DNA of 64,000 nucleotides from Chloroflexota bacterium. Its GTDB lineage: Bacteria > Chloroflexota > Dehalococcoidia > SM23-28-2 > RBG-16-64-32. A program made the position numbers and the translations under genes. The stretch spans positions 56,381 through 120,380 of the forward strand of contig JAJCYV010000026.1 in the NCBI GenBank assembly GCA_029262695.1. Reading direction: 5' to 3'. Positions 8,862-18,926 of this stretch are shown here, one piece after another (the first letter of the stretch is position 1; each line of letters begins with the position of its first letter). The notes under the pieces were generated by a model. It was not told the origin of the DNA. It saw only the letters and a list, made by a program, of their open reading frames with translations, and did no database searches.

Positions 8862-9644
8862 ATGGCGCGCAGCAGTACAGCGGAACCGCCTTCACCCGCC
8901 CCGCGTGAGGAGCGGGACTCCAGGCTCCAGACGATCTTCGAGCACCTGGCGGAGTTGCGCTACCGGGTGATGATGTCGGCGATCGCCGTCGTCCTCGGGC
9001 TGGTGGTCTCGGCGATCTTCGCCGACGACTTCCTCCAACTGCTGATCGACCCGGCAGAGGAGAAACACCCCGGCCTGCGGCTGCAGTTCATCGAGCCGTT
9101 CGAGAACTTCGTAACGTACTTCCGCGTGGCTCTGCTGGGCGGTCTGGTCGTCGGCATGCCGATAATCGTCTACCACGTGCTGCGCTTCGTGACGCCGGCT
9201 CTGCACACGAAGGAGCGCTGGTGGCTGTACGGCACAGTCGTGGGTGCGACGGGGTTGTTCCTGGGCGGCGTGGCGTTCGCCTTCTTCATCGCGCTGCCGC
9301 CGGCGCTGGACTTCCTGCTGAACTTCAACAACGACCTGGCGGAGCCGAACATCCGCATCGGCAGTTATGTCGACTTCGTGACGCGGCTGCTCTTCTGGAC
9401 CGGCGTCTCGTTCCAGACGCCGCTGATCGTCATGTACCTCGCGCGCTTCGGCCTCGTACGGGCGTCCCAGCTTCTGGAGTGGTGGCGCCTGGCGTTCGTG
9501 GGAGCCTTCGTCATCTCCGCGATCGTGACGCCGACGATCGACCCGATTACACAATCGCTCGTGGCGGGGCCAATCATCGTGCTTTATTTCTTTGGGATCG
9601 TACTGGCGGTGATCGTGCAGCCGAGGCGCTCGAAAGAGGGTTAG
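8862..9644 (+). CDS. tatC: twin-arginine translocase subunit TatC
   Basis: HLAELRYRVM, FIEPFENFVTYFRVALLGG, multiple TM segments. Confidence 0.95.
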   Translation: MARSSTAEPPSPAPREERDSRLQTIFEHLAELRYRVMMSAIAVVLGLVVSAIFADDFLQLLIDPAEEKHPGLRLQFIEPFENFVTYFRVALLGGLVVGMPIIVYHVLRFVTPALHTKERWWLYGTVVGATGLFLGGVAFAFFIALPPALDFLLNFNNDLAEPNIRIGSYVDFVTRLLFWTGVSFQTPLIVMYLARFGLVRASQLLEWWRLAFVGAFVISAIVTPTIDPITQSLVAGPIIVLYFFGIVLAVIVQPRRSKEG

Positions 9645-9687
9645 CGCCCGTTGACCGGCTCATAGGCCGCGGGTATCATCGGCGGTA

Positions 9688-10296
9688 GTGACTGAGCTTG
9701 AGGCCCTTTACACGCAAATCATCACGTGTGAGTCCTGCGGCCTCTGCAAGACGCGCACTCAGGCGGTTCCCGGCGAAGGCGCAGAGAACGCTGAGATCAT
9801 GTTCGTCGGCGAAGGGCCGGGGTTCCACGAGGACCAGCAGGGTCGCCCGTTCATCGGCGCGGCCGGCAAGTTCCTGGATGAGCTGCTGGGCTCGATCAGC
9901 CTGACGCGATCAGACGTCTACATCTGCAACGTCGTGAAGTGCCGCCCGCCCGGCAACCGCGACCCGGTCCCGGAAGAGGTGGACGCCTGTCGTCCGTTCC
10001 TGCTGCGCCAGATCGAGCTGGTTGATCCGAAGCTGATCGTGACGCTGGGGCGCTTTTCGCTCTCCTGGTTCTTCCCGCGCGACGCGATTGGCAAGGTGCG
10101 CGGAAGCCTGCGCCAGATGGGCGGCCGTCACTACTATCACGTTTACCATCCGGCGGCGGCGCTGCACAACGGCAACCTGCGGCAGGTGATCAACGACGAC
10201 TTCGCGAACATCCCGCGTGTGCTGGAGACGATCCGCGAGGATACACCGGTCGTGGCGGCGGCGCCCGCTCCGACGGAACAGGGGCGTCTTTTCTAG
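9688..10296 (+). CDS. family 4 uracil-DNA glycosylase (Fe-S)
   Basis: CESCGLCKTRTQAVPGEG, FVGEGPGFHEDQQGRPFIGAAGKFLDELL, VVKCRPPGNRDP, HPAAAL. Confidence 0.94.
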   Translation: MTELEALYTQIITCESCGLCKTRTQAVPGEGAENAEIMFVGEGPGFHEDQQGRPFIGAAGKFLDELLGSISLTRSDVYICNVVKCRPPGNRDPVPEEVDACRPFLLRQIELVDPKLIVTLGRFSLSWFFPRDAIGKVRGSLRQMGGRHYYHVYHPAAALHNGNLRQVINDDFANIPRVLETIREDTPVVAAAPAPTEQGRLF

Positions 10297-10299
10297 CGT

Positions 10300-11967
10300 A
10301 TGGCACAGAAGCTGCGCGTAATCCCGTTCGGGGGCCTGGGTGAGATCGGCAAGAACATGCTCGCCCTGGAGACGAACGAGGACATCATTGTGATCGACTC
10401 CGGGCTGATGTTCCCGGAGGAAGACATGCTGGGCGTGGACCTGGTGATACCGGACGTCACCTACCTGAAGGAGCGTCTGAAGAAGCTGCGCGGCATCCTC
10501 ATCACGCACGGGCACGAGGACCACGTGGGCAGCTTGCCCTACGTCCTGCCGGCGCTGCGTTCTCCCAACGGGCAGCTGCCACCGGTCTACTGCACGCCGC
10601 TGACGCACGGCCTGATCACGGTGAAGCTGGAAGAGCACAAGCTGCTGAAGACGGCGAACCTGAAGATGATTGAGCCGGGAGACACGGTCAAGCTGGGCAA
10701 GATGGAGGCGGAGTGGATCCACATCACGCACAGCATTCCGGACTCGACGTCGATCGCTATCAAGACGCCGTTAGGCACCGTGTTCCACACGGGGGACTTC
10801 AAGTTCGACCACACGCCGGTGATGGGCGGCCCGCCTGACCTGATGCGCATCGCCCAGATCGGGCACGAGGGAGTCCTTCTGCTGCTGTCAGACTCGACCT
10901 ACGCTGACACTGAAGGCTACACGCCGTCGGAGACGCATATCTCGGAGACGCTGGACCGGATCATGGCGAACGCGGACGGGCGCGTGATCGTTGCCACGTT
11001 CGCATCGCTGATCTCGCGCGTGCAGCAGGTGCTCGACGCCGCGGCGCACAACGACCGCCGCGTGTTCGTCACCGGCCGCAGCATGATGAACAACGTACGA
11101 ATGGCGCTGGATCAGGACTATCTGCACACCGCGGACGACCCTCTGCAACCGCTGGAGCGGATGAGGAAGCTGAAGCCGGAGAAGATCGTGCTGCTGACGA
11201 CGGGGGCGCAGGGCGAACCGTCATCGGCGCTGGTGCGGATGGCGAACCGGGACCACCGGCAGATCGATATCGTGCCAGGGGACACGGTCGTGTTCTCATC
11301 TTCGGCGATCCCGGGCAACGAGCAGCTGATAAACCGGACGATCAACAACCTGCACCGGCTGGGCGCTCACGTGCTGTTCAGCCGCATCGCGAACGTGCAC
11401 GTGCGCGGACACGCGGCGCAGGAAGAGCTGAAACTGATGATGAGCCTGACGCAGCCGAAGTACTTCGTGCCGGTGCACGGCGAGTACCGCCACCTGGTGA
11501 TGCACTCGCACCTGGCGCGAGCGATGGGCATTCCGCCGGAGAACGTCTTCACGATGGAGGACGGCGACGTGCTGGAGATCGATCACAACCGGGCGCGCGT
11601 GGCGGAGCAGATTCCGGCGGACTTCGTGTACGTGGACGGTCTGGCGGTAGGCGTCGACAACGTGGTGCTGCGCGACCGCCAGCTGCTGTCAGGAGACGGC
11701 GTGATCATCGCGATCGTATCTATCGACAGACACACGGGTAAACCTATTGGCCGCCCGGACGTTGTATCTAGAGGATTTATAGAAGCTGACATGTCAGACA
11801 GCCTGATGGAAAAGGCCCGCGTTGTCGTCGAAGAGGCACTCGCGGGTCAGGAGCACGTTGCCGACCGGGCGGATTTCAACGCCCGGGTGCATGATGCGTT
11901 GTCCCGCTTTCTCTACAAGCAGACACGGCGCCGACCGATGATCCTGCCGTTCAGCGTGGAGATCTAG
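10300..11967 (+). CDS. rnj: ribonuclease J
   Basis: ITHGHEDHVGSLPY, HTGDFKFD, LLLSDSTYADTEGYTPSE, PVHGEYRHL. Confidence 0.95.
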   Translation: MAQKLRVIPFGGLGEIGKNMLALETNEDIIVIDSGLMFPEEDMLGVDLVIPDVTYLKERLKKLRGILITHGHEDHVGSLPYVLPALRSPNGQLPPVYCTPLTHGLITVKLEEHKLLKTANLKMIEPGDTVKLGKMEAEWIHITHSIPDSTSIAIKTPLGTVFHTGDFKFDHTPVMGGPPDLMRIAQIGHEGVLLLLSDSTYADTEGYTPSETHISETLDRIMANADGRVIVATFASLISRVQQVLDAAAHNDRRVFVTGRSMMNNVRMALDQDYLHTADDPLQPLERMRKLKPEKIVLLTTGAQGEPSSALVRMANRDHRQIDIVPGDTVVFSSSAIPGNEQLINRTINNLHRLGAHVLFSRIANVHVRGHAAQEELKLMMSLTQPKYFVPVHGEYRHLVMHSHLARAMGIPPENVFTMEDGDVLEIDHNRARVAEQIPADFVYVDGLAVGVDNVVLRDRQLLSGDGVIIAIVSIDRHTGKPIGRPDVVSRGFIEADMSDSLMEKARVVVEEALAGQEHVADRADFNARVHDALSRFLYKQTRRRPMILPFSVEI

Positions 11968-11976
11968 CACCCGCCT

Positions 11977-14442
11977 ATGTCTGTTAGAACCAAACGGCGG
12001 CCTTCGCGCCGCACCTCATCGAGCTACCGTCCGCGGTCCAGCCCGGCGCGCAAGCGCACGCGGAAGACGTCCGGGCGTGGGCCTTCGACTCAAACGCGGC
12101 TGCTGGCGGCCGCGGCCGGCGTTGTCATCGGCCTGATTCTCGTCTTCGCCTTCCTCGACCCTCTCGTAAGCGCGGCGGAGACAGTGTTGCGCACGCTGGG
12201 CTTTGGCGTTGCGCTCGTGGTCGCTGCGCTCGCCGCGGACATCTTCGTGGTGAGGCGCCGTCCCGTGCTGACGCTGAGCCTCCTTCGCGTCGCCCTCGGC
12301 GCGCACATGCTCGTGCTGTTCGTCTTCGGCATCGGCGGCTTTCTCAAGCCGGACTGGTCGGTCGGTGATGTGCAGTTTGCGGAGGTGTCGGCCGGCGGCA
12401 ACCTGGGGAAGCTCTTCGCCAGCAGCATCGCCGGCAACGCAGCCTGGGCAGCGGTCGGCGTGGTTGGCGCTTCGCTCGTCTCGCCCACGCGGGCGCGGCA
12501 GGTCGTGGACGGTGTCTTCGCGGCGCTGAAGTGGGTGGTCTCGCTGGAGATACCGCAGCGGACGTGGCGCGGGGTGCGATCGTTCTTCGCGGCTCTTCTG
12601 CCGCAGGGCGAAGACGAGTACGAAAAGCAGATGCTGGACGAGCCCTACGTCCCACAGCTGGACGAAGAGTGGCAGGAGACGCCGCCGGAGGTCGTGGAGG
12701 AGACGGAGGAGCAGGCCGAGGCAGCTCCTGCCGAAGAGCCTGAGCCCGGCTCCGAGATGCTGATAACGGCGGACCCCGAAGAGGAAGAGGCGGGCTACCA
12801 GCGCACGCTGCCGATGGGCCGGCCCACGGGACGCGGCTGGGAACTGCCGCCGCTGGACCAGCTGGCAGAGGCAGCCGACATTGAGGTGCGCCCGGTCGAC
12901 AACGAAGCGCGGTCGCGGCTGATCGTCGAGACGCTGTCGTCCTTCGGGGTCGACTCGCGAGTGGTGTCGATCAGTCAGGGGCCAACAGTGACGCAGTTCG
13001 GCGTCGAGCCGGGATGGGACATCAAGACGCGGCAGGTGGCAGTGCGCGATGAGAACGGCAAGCAGTTGGTGGACAAGGACGGCAGGCTGGCGGCGCGTAC
13101 AGAGGTGGTGTCCAAGACGCGGGTGCGCGTGAACAAGGTGACGAACCTGGCGAACGACCTGGCGCTGGCGCTGGCGGCGCCGACTATCCGCATCGAAGCG
13201 CCGGTCCCGGGGAAGCCGATCATCGGCATCGAGGTGCCTAACCACACGTCGTCGCTGGTTTCGCTGCGCAGCGTGATCGAGAGCACGGCTTTCGTGAAGG
13301 CAAACATGAAGACGAAGATCGCGATCGCGCTGGGCAAGGGCGTCTCCGGCGAGGCCGTTGCCGCGGACCTTTCGAAGATGCCGCACCTCCTGATCGCCGG
13401 CTCGACGGGCAGCGGCAAGAGTGTGTGCATCAACTCGATCATCGCCTGCTTCCTGCTCCACAACACTCCGGAGGAGCTACGGCTGGTCCTCGTCGACCCG
13501 AAGCGGGTGGAGATGACGACGTTCAAGTCGATCCCCCACCTGGCGTTCTCCAAAGTGATTACGGACGTCGAGGAGGTGCCGGGGGTGCTGCAGGCGGTGA
13601 TCCACGAGATGGACAGCCGCTACCGGCGTTTCGCCGAAATCGGCGTGCGCAACGTTGAGGCGTACAACAAGAGCCCGCGCGGGACGCACAAGTTGCCGCA
13701 CTGGGTCATAATCATCGACGAACTTGCCGACTTGATGATGTCCTCGCCGTACGAGGTCGAGCGCCAGATCTGCCGCCTCGCCCAGCTGGCGAGGGCCACC
13801 GGCATCCACCTGATCATCGCGACGCAGCGGCCGTCTGTCGACGTGGTGACGGGGCTGATCAAGGCGAACTTCCCGACGCGGATCGCTTTCGCCGTCTCCT
13901 CGCAGGTGGACTCGCGGACGATTATCGACACGGCCGGCGCCGATAAGCTGCTGGGGCGCGGCGACATGCTCTTCATGCCGACGGACGCCGCCAAGCCGAA
14001 GCGCATCCAGGGATCGTTCGTCTCCGACCAGGAGATCGAGAAGATCGTCAAATGGTGGGCGAACGACCGCTTCCGGCACCTGGCCCCGGACAAGCTGGAC
14101 CATCTGCTGGAGGAGGCCGACGAGGACGACAAGGCCGGTTCGCCGGCGGAGGACGACCCGCTGTTCACGGCGGCGAAGGAGCTGGCGATCCAGCACTCGC
14201 GCGTCTCCACGTCGCTCTTGCAGCGGCGGCTGCACGTGGGCTATCCGCGCGCCGCCCGCCTGATCGACATGCTGGAGGACGAGGGCATCGTCGGCCCGTC
14301 CGAGGCCGGTCAGTCGCGCCAGGTGCTCGTCGCCGCGGAGGAAGACGATGAGCCCGAGGTTGGCGCCGAGAGCGCCGAAGAGACGCCCGGCGAGGACGAC
14401 GATTACACGTCGACTTTCGGCGACGAAGACCGCTTCGAATAG
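11977..14442 (+). CDS. ftsK: FtsK/SpoIIIE DNA translocase
   Basis: N-terminal TMs, LIAGSTGSGKSVCINSII, VDPKRVEMT, IIDELADLMM, C-terminal gamma winged helix. Confidence 0.96.
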   Translation: MSVRTKRRPSRRTSSSYRPRSSPARKRTRKTSGRGPSTQTRLLAAAAGVVIGLILVFAFLDPLVSAAETVLRTLGFGVALVVAALAADIFVVRRRPVLTLSLLRVALGAHMLVLFVFGIGGFLKPDWSVGDVQFAEVSAGGNLGKLFASSIAGNAAWAAVGVVGASLVSPTRARQVVDGVFAALKWVVSLEIPQRTWRGVRSFFAALLPQGEDEYEKQMLDEPYVPQLDEEWQETPPEVVEETEEQAEAAPAEEPEPGSEMLITADPEEEEAGYQRTLPMGRPTGRGWELPPLDQLAEAADIEVRPVDNEARSRLIVETLSSFGVDSRVVSISQGPTVTQFGVEPGWDIKTRQVAVRDENGKQLVDKDGRLAARTEVVSKTRVRVNKVTNLANDLALALAAPTIRIEAPVPGKPIIGIEVPNHTSSLVSLRSVIESTAFVKANMKTKIAIALGKGVSGEAVAADLSKMPHLLIAGSTGSGKSVCINSIIACFLLHNTPEELRLVLVDPKRVEMTTFKSIPHLAFSKVITDVEEVPGVLQAVIHEMDSRYRRFAEIGVRNVEAYNKSPRGTHKLPHWVIIIDELADLMMSSPYEVERQICRLAQLARATGIHLIIATQRPSVDVVTGLIKANFPTRIAFAVSSQVDSRTIIDTAGADKLLGRGDMLFMPTDAAKPKRIQGSFVSDQEIEKIVKWWANDRFRHLAPDKLDHLLEEADEDDKAGSPAEDDPLFTAAKELAIQHSRVSTSLLQRRLHVGYPRAARLIDMLEDEGIVGPSEAGQSRQVLVAAEEDDEPEVGAESAEETPGEDDDYTSTFGDEDRFE

Positions 14443-14735
14443 CCGGCACAAACCTTAACGAATCATCGCCCGGCAGGAGCGCCTGTATCTTGACATCGGT
14501 GTTATCTTGGAAGCGAGCCTAATGAAGTGGAGGTGATGGGTAGCGCTGATGATGAGAATTCACGCGACCTTCAAGCGGCTTCAAGTTGACAAGGAAAGGC
14601 CCTTCGCGCAGGACGCCCGGAAGTAACGGGCGCGCGGAGGAAGGCCACCCCGCGGACCGGCCGACAAACAGAGGCCACGCTGCCTATCGGTGCGAGATGC
14701 GCCGGGAAGTGCCGAAAGCGGGCTAACAAGAGACG

Positions 14736-14765
14736 AAAAGCCCCCCGACATGTCGGGGGGCTTTT
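14736..14765. terminator. bidirectional intrinsic terminator
   Basis: AAAAGCCCCCCGACATGTCGGGGGGCTTTTT; perfect palindrome with T-tract, between convergent units. Confidence 0.9.
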
Positions 14766-14812
14766 TCTTGCACTCCGCCCGTTGGTGTCGAGGAGGAGTT
14801 CTTCAGAGAGCT

Positions 14813-15244
14813 CTAGCCAAGGCCCTTGCGCATGAAGATCTCGCGGGAGTCCTGGCCGAGGTCGCTGAGGGCGCCGATGAGGCGGAAGCCGAGGGCGCGG
14901 TGGAAGCGCAGCGAGCGGTCGTTGGTCTCTTCGGTGGAGCTGAGCCAGAAGTCGCAGCCGCGTGCGGCGAGGTCTGCTTCGGTGTGCGCGTAGAGGGCGC
15001 GGCCGACGCCCGTCCGCTGGTGGGACGGCCGCACGCGGACGAAGACGCAGAGGGGGATGTGGTCCCAGAGCCACTCCCAGCGCACGTAGCCGGTCACATT
15101 GTCGCCGTCGAGCGCTGCGGCGACGCGGCCACCCTCGATGGCGTGCTTTAGGACGTCATCTTCGCTCACCGGTTGTTCAAGAGAGCGATCTACGTCCTGG
15201 ATGACGGGGATGTCGGCGGGAGTCGCGTGGCGGACGTCCGGCAC
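14813..15244 (-). CDS. GNAT family N-acetyltransferase
   Basis: VRVRPSHQRTGVGRALYAHTEADLAARGCDFWLSSTEETNDRSLRFHRALGF. Confidence 0.88.
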   Translation of the reverse strand: MPDVRHATPADIPVIQDVDRSLEQPVSEDDVLKHAIEGGRVAAALDGDNVTGYVRWEWLWDHIPLCVFVRVRPSHQRTGVGRALYAHTEADLAARGCDFWLSSTEETNDRSLRFHRALGFRLIGALSDLGQDSREIFMRKGLG

Positions 15245-15247
15245 GGG

Positions 15248-17344
15248 CTATTTCCGCGGGCGGGTGCGGTTGTGGCCGCGGCGCGGCGCCGGGCTGCCGG
15301 TGTTGCGCATGGCGGAGATGATGCTGAGGCCCTCTTCGTCGCCGACGAGCTCGCGACGCAGCTCGACGACACGGTCGCGGAGTAGCGCCGCCTTCTCGAA
15401 CTCGAGGTTCCTGGCGGCGTCCTTCATCTGCTTCTCGAAGTCCTTGATCAGCCGGGCGAGCTCGTCCTTCGGAATGTCACCGACGTTGTACTCTTCTTGC
15501 GCCTCGGCCACCTGCTTGACGCGGTCGGTGATGTCGCGGATCGCCTTCTGGATACCCTCCGGTTCGATGCCGTGCTCGGCGTTGTAGGCCTCCTGGATCG
15601 TTCGCCGGCGATCGACTTCGGCCATCGCGCGGCGCATCGAGTCGGTGATGGTGTCGGCGTACATGATGACAGCGCCGTTGATGTTGCGGGCGGCGCGGCC
15701 CATCGTCTGGATCAGCGACCACTCGGAGCGCAGGAAGCCCTCTTTGTCGGCGTCGAGGATGGCGACGAGGCCCACCTCCGGCAGGTCGAGCCCTTCCCGG
15801 AGCAGGTTGATGCCGACGATCACGTCGTAAACGCCGAGGCGCAGGTCGCGCAGGATCTCGACGCGCTCGAACGTCTGGATCTCCGAGTGGAGATAGTGGG
15901 TCTTCACGCCCATCTCCATCAGGTAGTCGGCGAGGTCCTCGGCCATCTTCTTCGTGAGCGTAGTCACGAGCACGCGCTCTTTGCGCTCGGCGCGCAGGCG
16001 GATTTCGTTCAGGAGATCGTCGATCTGGCCCTTCGTCTGCCGCACTTCGACCTGCGGGTCGACGAGGCCGGTGGGGCGGATGATCTGCTCGACGGTCTGC
16101 TCGCTCATCTCAGCCTCCCACGGGCCGGGCGTGGCCGAGACGTAGACCGTCTGGTTGAGGTGAGAGAGGAACTCGTGGAAGTTGAGCGGGCGGTTGTCGA
16201 TCGCGGAGGGCAGGCGGAAGCCGAAGTCGACGAGCGTCTGCTTGCGGCGGATGTCGCCGTGGTACATACCGCGGACCTGCGGGATCGTCTGGTGCGACTC
16301 ATCGACGAAGAGGAGGAAGTCGTCCGGGAAGTAGTCCATCAGCGTCCAGGGGATGCTGCCGGCTTCGCGGCGCGCGAGGTGACGGGAGTAGTTCTCGATG
16401 CCGGAGCAATATCCCTGCTCGCGCAGGCACTCGACATCGTAGCGGGTGCGCTCGACGAGGCGCTGGGCTTCGAGGAGCTGGCCCTTGTCGAGGAGCCACT
16501 GGTGACGCTCCGCCAGCTCGGCCTCGATGTCCCCGATCGCCGCCTCCATCTTGTCCTGGGAGGTGACGAAGTGCTTGGCGGGGTAGATGTCGACGGCGTC
16601 CATCTCTGCCAGCACTTCGCCGGTGAGCGGGTCGAGCTGGAGGATGCGCTCCACTTCGTCGCCGAAGTAGTCGATGCGCACGGCCAGCTCTTCGTAGGCC
16701 GGCAGGACTGTCAGGCTATCGCCGCGCAGGCGGAAGCGGCCGCGGACGAGGTTCTGGTCGTTGCGCTCGTACTGCATGTCGACGAGGCGGCGCAGGGCAC
16801 GCTGGCGGTTGCTCGTCTCGCCGACGCGGAACTTGAGGACGAAGTTGTAGTACTCGCTGGGTTCGCCGAGACCGTAGATGCAGGAGACGGAGGCGACGAT
16901 GACGACGTCGCGCCGCTCGAAGAGGGCGCGGGTGGCGGCGTGGCGGAGCTTGTCGATCTCCTCGTTGATGTCGGCATCCTTGGCGATGTAGGTGTCGGTG
17001 CGTGGGATGTAGGCTTCCGGCTGGTAGTAATCGTAGTAGGAGACGAAGTACTCGACGGCGTTCTCGGGAAAGAAGTCGCGGAACTCGGAGTAGAGCTGCG
17101 CGGCGAGCGTCTTGTTGGGCGAGATGACGAGCGTGGGCCGGCTGTAGCGGGCGATGATGTTGGCCATCGTGAACGTCTTGCCGGAGCCGGTGACGCCGAG
17201 CAGCGTCTGGTGCTTCTTGCCGTCGCGCAGGCCGGACTCCAGCGCTTCGACGGCGCCTGGCTGGTCGCCGGTCATCTGGAACTCTGAGCTGAGCACGAAC
17301 GGCTTTTCCGTGGGCGTGACGGTGATGTCGCGGTCGACGGTCAT
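15248..17344 (-). CDS. uvrB: excinuclease ABC subunit B
   Basis: [60 protein letters not shown]-terminal UVR motif. Confidence 0.97.
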   Translation of the reverse strand: MTVDRDITVTPTEKPFVLSSEFQMTGDQPGAVEALESGLRDGKKHQTLLGVTGSGKTFTMANIIARYSRPTLVISPNKTLAAQLYSEFRDFFPENAVEYFVSYYDYYQPEAYIPRTDTYIAKDADINEEIDKLRHAATRALFERRDVVIVASVSCIYGLGEPSEYYNFVLKFRVGETSNRQRALRRLVDMQYERNDQNLVRGRFRLRGDSLTVLPAYEELAVRIDYFGDEVERILQLDPLTGEVLAEMDAVDIYPAKHFVTSQDKMEAAIGDIEAELAERHQWLLDKGQLLEAQRLVERTRYDVECLREQGYCSGIENYSRHLARREAGSIPWTLMDYFPDDFLLFVDESHQTIPQVRGMYHGDIRRKQTLVDFGFRLPSAIDNRPLNFHEFLSHLNQTVYVSATPGPWEAEMSEQTVEQIIRPTGLVDPQVEVRQTKGQIDDLLNEIRLRAERKERVLVTTLTKKMAEDLADYLMEMGVKTHYLHSEIQTFERVEILRDLRLGVYDVIVGINLLREGLDLPEVGLVAILDADKEGFLRSEWSLIQTMGRAARNINGAVIMYADTITDSMRRAMAEVDRRRTIQEAYNAEHGIEPEGIQKAIRDITDRVKQVAEAQEEYNVGDIPKDELARLIKDFEKQMKDAARNLEFEKAALLRDRVVELRRELVGDEEGLSIISAMRNTGSPAPRRGHNRTRPRK

Positions 17345-17409
17345 AGTACGGTCAATTGTAGCAGCGCTCCTGACGACGCCATGTCAGTGGCGTGAGGCGC
17401 AAGGCTGAT

Positions 17410-17916
17410 ATGCTCGACGTCACGATGTCCGCCAGAGTGCCGAGGAAGACGCAAGCCGTGCGCCTGCTCGAGTCGAAGGGGATCGCGCACCGGGTGACGG
17501 TCTACGACGACGCTGGTGAGTTCCACACGGGCGAGGAAGCGGCGGCGCTCGTGGGGGCGGCGGCCGAGGCGGTGTACAAGACGCTGGTGGTGCTGCGCGA
17601 CCCGCCGGGCGGGCTGCCGCTGCTCGTGATCGTGCCGGTGGCAGAGCAGGCTGACTTGAAGGCGCTGGCGGCGGCGCTGGGCGAGAAGCGGCTGCGGATG
17701 GCAGCGCAGAAGGAGGCGGAGAAGCTCACCGGCATGCAGGCCGGCGGGATATCGGCGCTGGCGGTGCCGGCCGGGCGCTTCGAGGTCCTGATCGACGAGG
17801 AGGCGCGTATGATCGAGATGATCCACGTCAGCGCGGGAGCGCGCGGGATGGACGTCGAGCTGTCTGTCGCCGACCTCGTGAGGCTGACGGACGCGAGCTA
17901 CGCGACGGCGACATAG
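17410..17916 (+). CDS. ybaK: YbaK/EbsC-type Cys-tRNA(Pro) deacylase
   Basis: TQAVRLLESKGIAHRVTVYDD...VYKTLVV...LTGMQAGGISAL...AGARGMDVELSVADLVRLT. Confidence 0.88.
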   Translation: MLDVTMSARVPRKTQAVRLLESKGIAHRVTVYDDAGEFHTGEEAAALVGAAAEAVYKTLVVLRDPPGGLPLLVIVPVAEQADLKALAAALGEKRLRMAAQKEAEKLTGMQAGGISALAVPAGRFEVLIDEEARMIEMIHVSAGARGMDVELSVADLVRLTDASYATAT

Positions 17917-17925
17917 GAAGATGCG

Positions 17926-18564
17926 ATGTTCGTGGCGATGAACAACTTCAGGGTGGCGCCCGGCTCTCGTCGGCTCTCGGTTCTTCTCTTGTGGTTCACG
18001 ATTTCCTGGAACGTCATCGAGGGCGTCATCGCCGTCAGCTCGGGCGTGGCTGCGGGAAGCGTTGCGCTCATCGGGTTTGGCCTGGACAGCTTCATCGAGG
18101 TGACCGCCGCGGGCATCCTGCTCTGGCGCCTCGGACTTCCGGACCATGACGTGCGCGCCGAGCGAAGGGAGGCAACCGCGCACCGCGTAGTCGGCATAAC
18201 CTTTCTTCTGCTGGCCACGTACATCGGCGCTCAGGCCGTATACACGCTTACCGTGGGAGACGAGCCTGAGGTATCCGCTATCGGTCTCGCCCTGGCGATT
18301 ATCTCGCTGGCCGTCATGCCGGGACTTGGCTTGACAAAGCGATGGAACGCCCGAAAGCTCCGCTCTCGAGCATTGATCGCGGAATCCACAGAGACGCTGA
18401 TATGCTCCTACCTGTCGTTCACGCTATTCATCGGGCTGGGCGCCAATGCCGCCTTCGGCTGGTGGTGGGCGGATGTCGCTGCAGCGCTGGCGATGGTCCC
18501 GTGGATCGTCAAGGAAGGCCTGGAAGGGCTCCGTGGTGAGGCGTGTGAGGAAGACCGTGCGTAG
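17926..18564 (+). CDS. cation-efflux (CDF)-like integral membrane protein with N-terminus matching downstream monooxygenase
   Basis: SWNVIEGVIAVSSGVAAGSVALIGFGLDSFIEVTAAGILLWRL CDF-like TM core; first residues MFVAMNNFRV equal those of the 18624 ORF. Confidence 0.75.
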   Translation: MFVAMNNFRVAPGSRRLSVLLLWFTISWNVIEGVIAVSSGVAAGSVALIGFGLDSFIEVTAAGILLWRLGLPDHDVRAERREATAHRVVGITFLLLATYIGAQAVYTLTVGDEPEVSAIGLALAIISLAVMPGLGLTKRWNARKLRSRALIAESTETLICSYLSFTLFIGLGANAAFGWWWADVAAALAMVPWIVKEGLEGLRGEACEEDRA

Positions 18565-18623
18565 ACCGCGTCGATGAGATCATGAACTCTCGCCTAGCAG
18601 CAGCTCACTTGTAGGAGGATGTG

Positions 18624-18926
18624 ATGTTTGTAGCGATGAACAACTTCAAGGTGAAGGCGGGCCGCGAGGCCGATTTCGAGACGCAGTGGCGCGAGCGCGA
18701 GACCTACCTCGAGGGCGTCGCCGGCTTCGTGCAGTTCTCGCTGCTGAAGAGTGACCACGGCGGCGACTACATCAGCCACACGACGTGGACGGACCGGCAG
18801 TCGTTCGTCGACTGGACGCAGAGCGAGGAGTTCGGCAAGGGCCACCGTCAGGGGTCGCTGGCGGGCGTGCTGGAGGGGCCGCCGGTGATCGGGCTGTATG
18901 AGGCGGTGCTGGTGGAGACGGCTTAG
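18624..18926 (+). CDS. antibiotic biosynthesis monooxygenase (ABM/IsdG-like ferredoxin fold)
   Basis: MFVAMNNFKVKAGREADFETQWRERETYLEGVAGFVQFSLLKSD...YISHTTWTDRQSFVDW. Confidence 0.85.
   Translation: MFVAMNNFKVKAGREADFETQWRERETYLEGVAGFVQFSLLKSDHGGDYISHTTWTDRQSFVDWTQSEEFGKGHRQGSLAGVLEGPPVIGLYEAVLVETA

Noticed and set aside
12016-13461. 481-aa minus-strand ORF (and similar at 13477-14451)
   Set aside because: Antisense to ftsK; no recognisable domain.
14535-14588. tmRNA, because of the tag-like peptide ADDENSRDLQAAS
   Set aside because: No tRNA-like acceptor or T-arm (GTTCRANNC) and no CCA end nearby; kept only as an unassigned region.
15497-17287. 596-aa plus-strand ORF
   Set aside because: Antisense shadow of uvrB, typical of high-GC DNA; no family signature.
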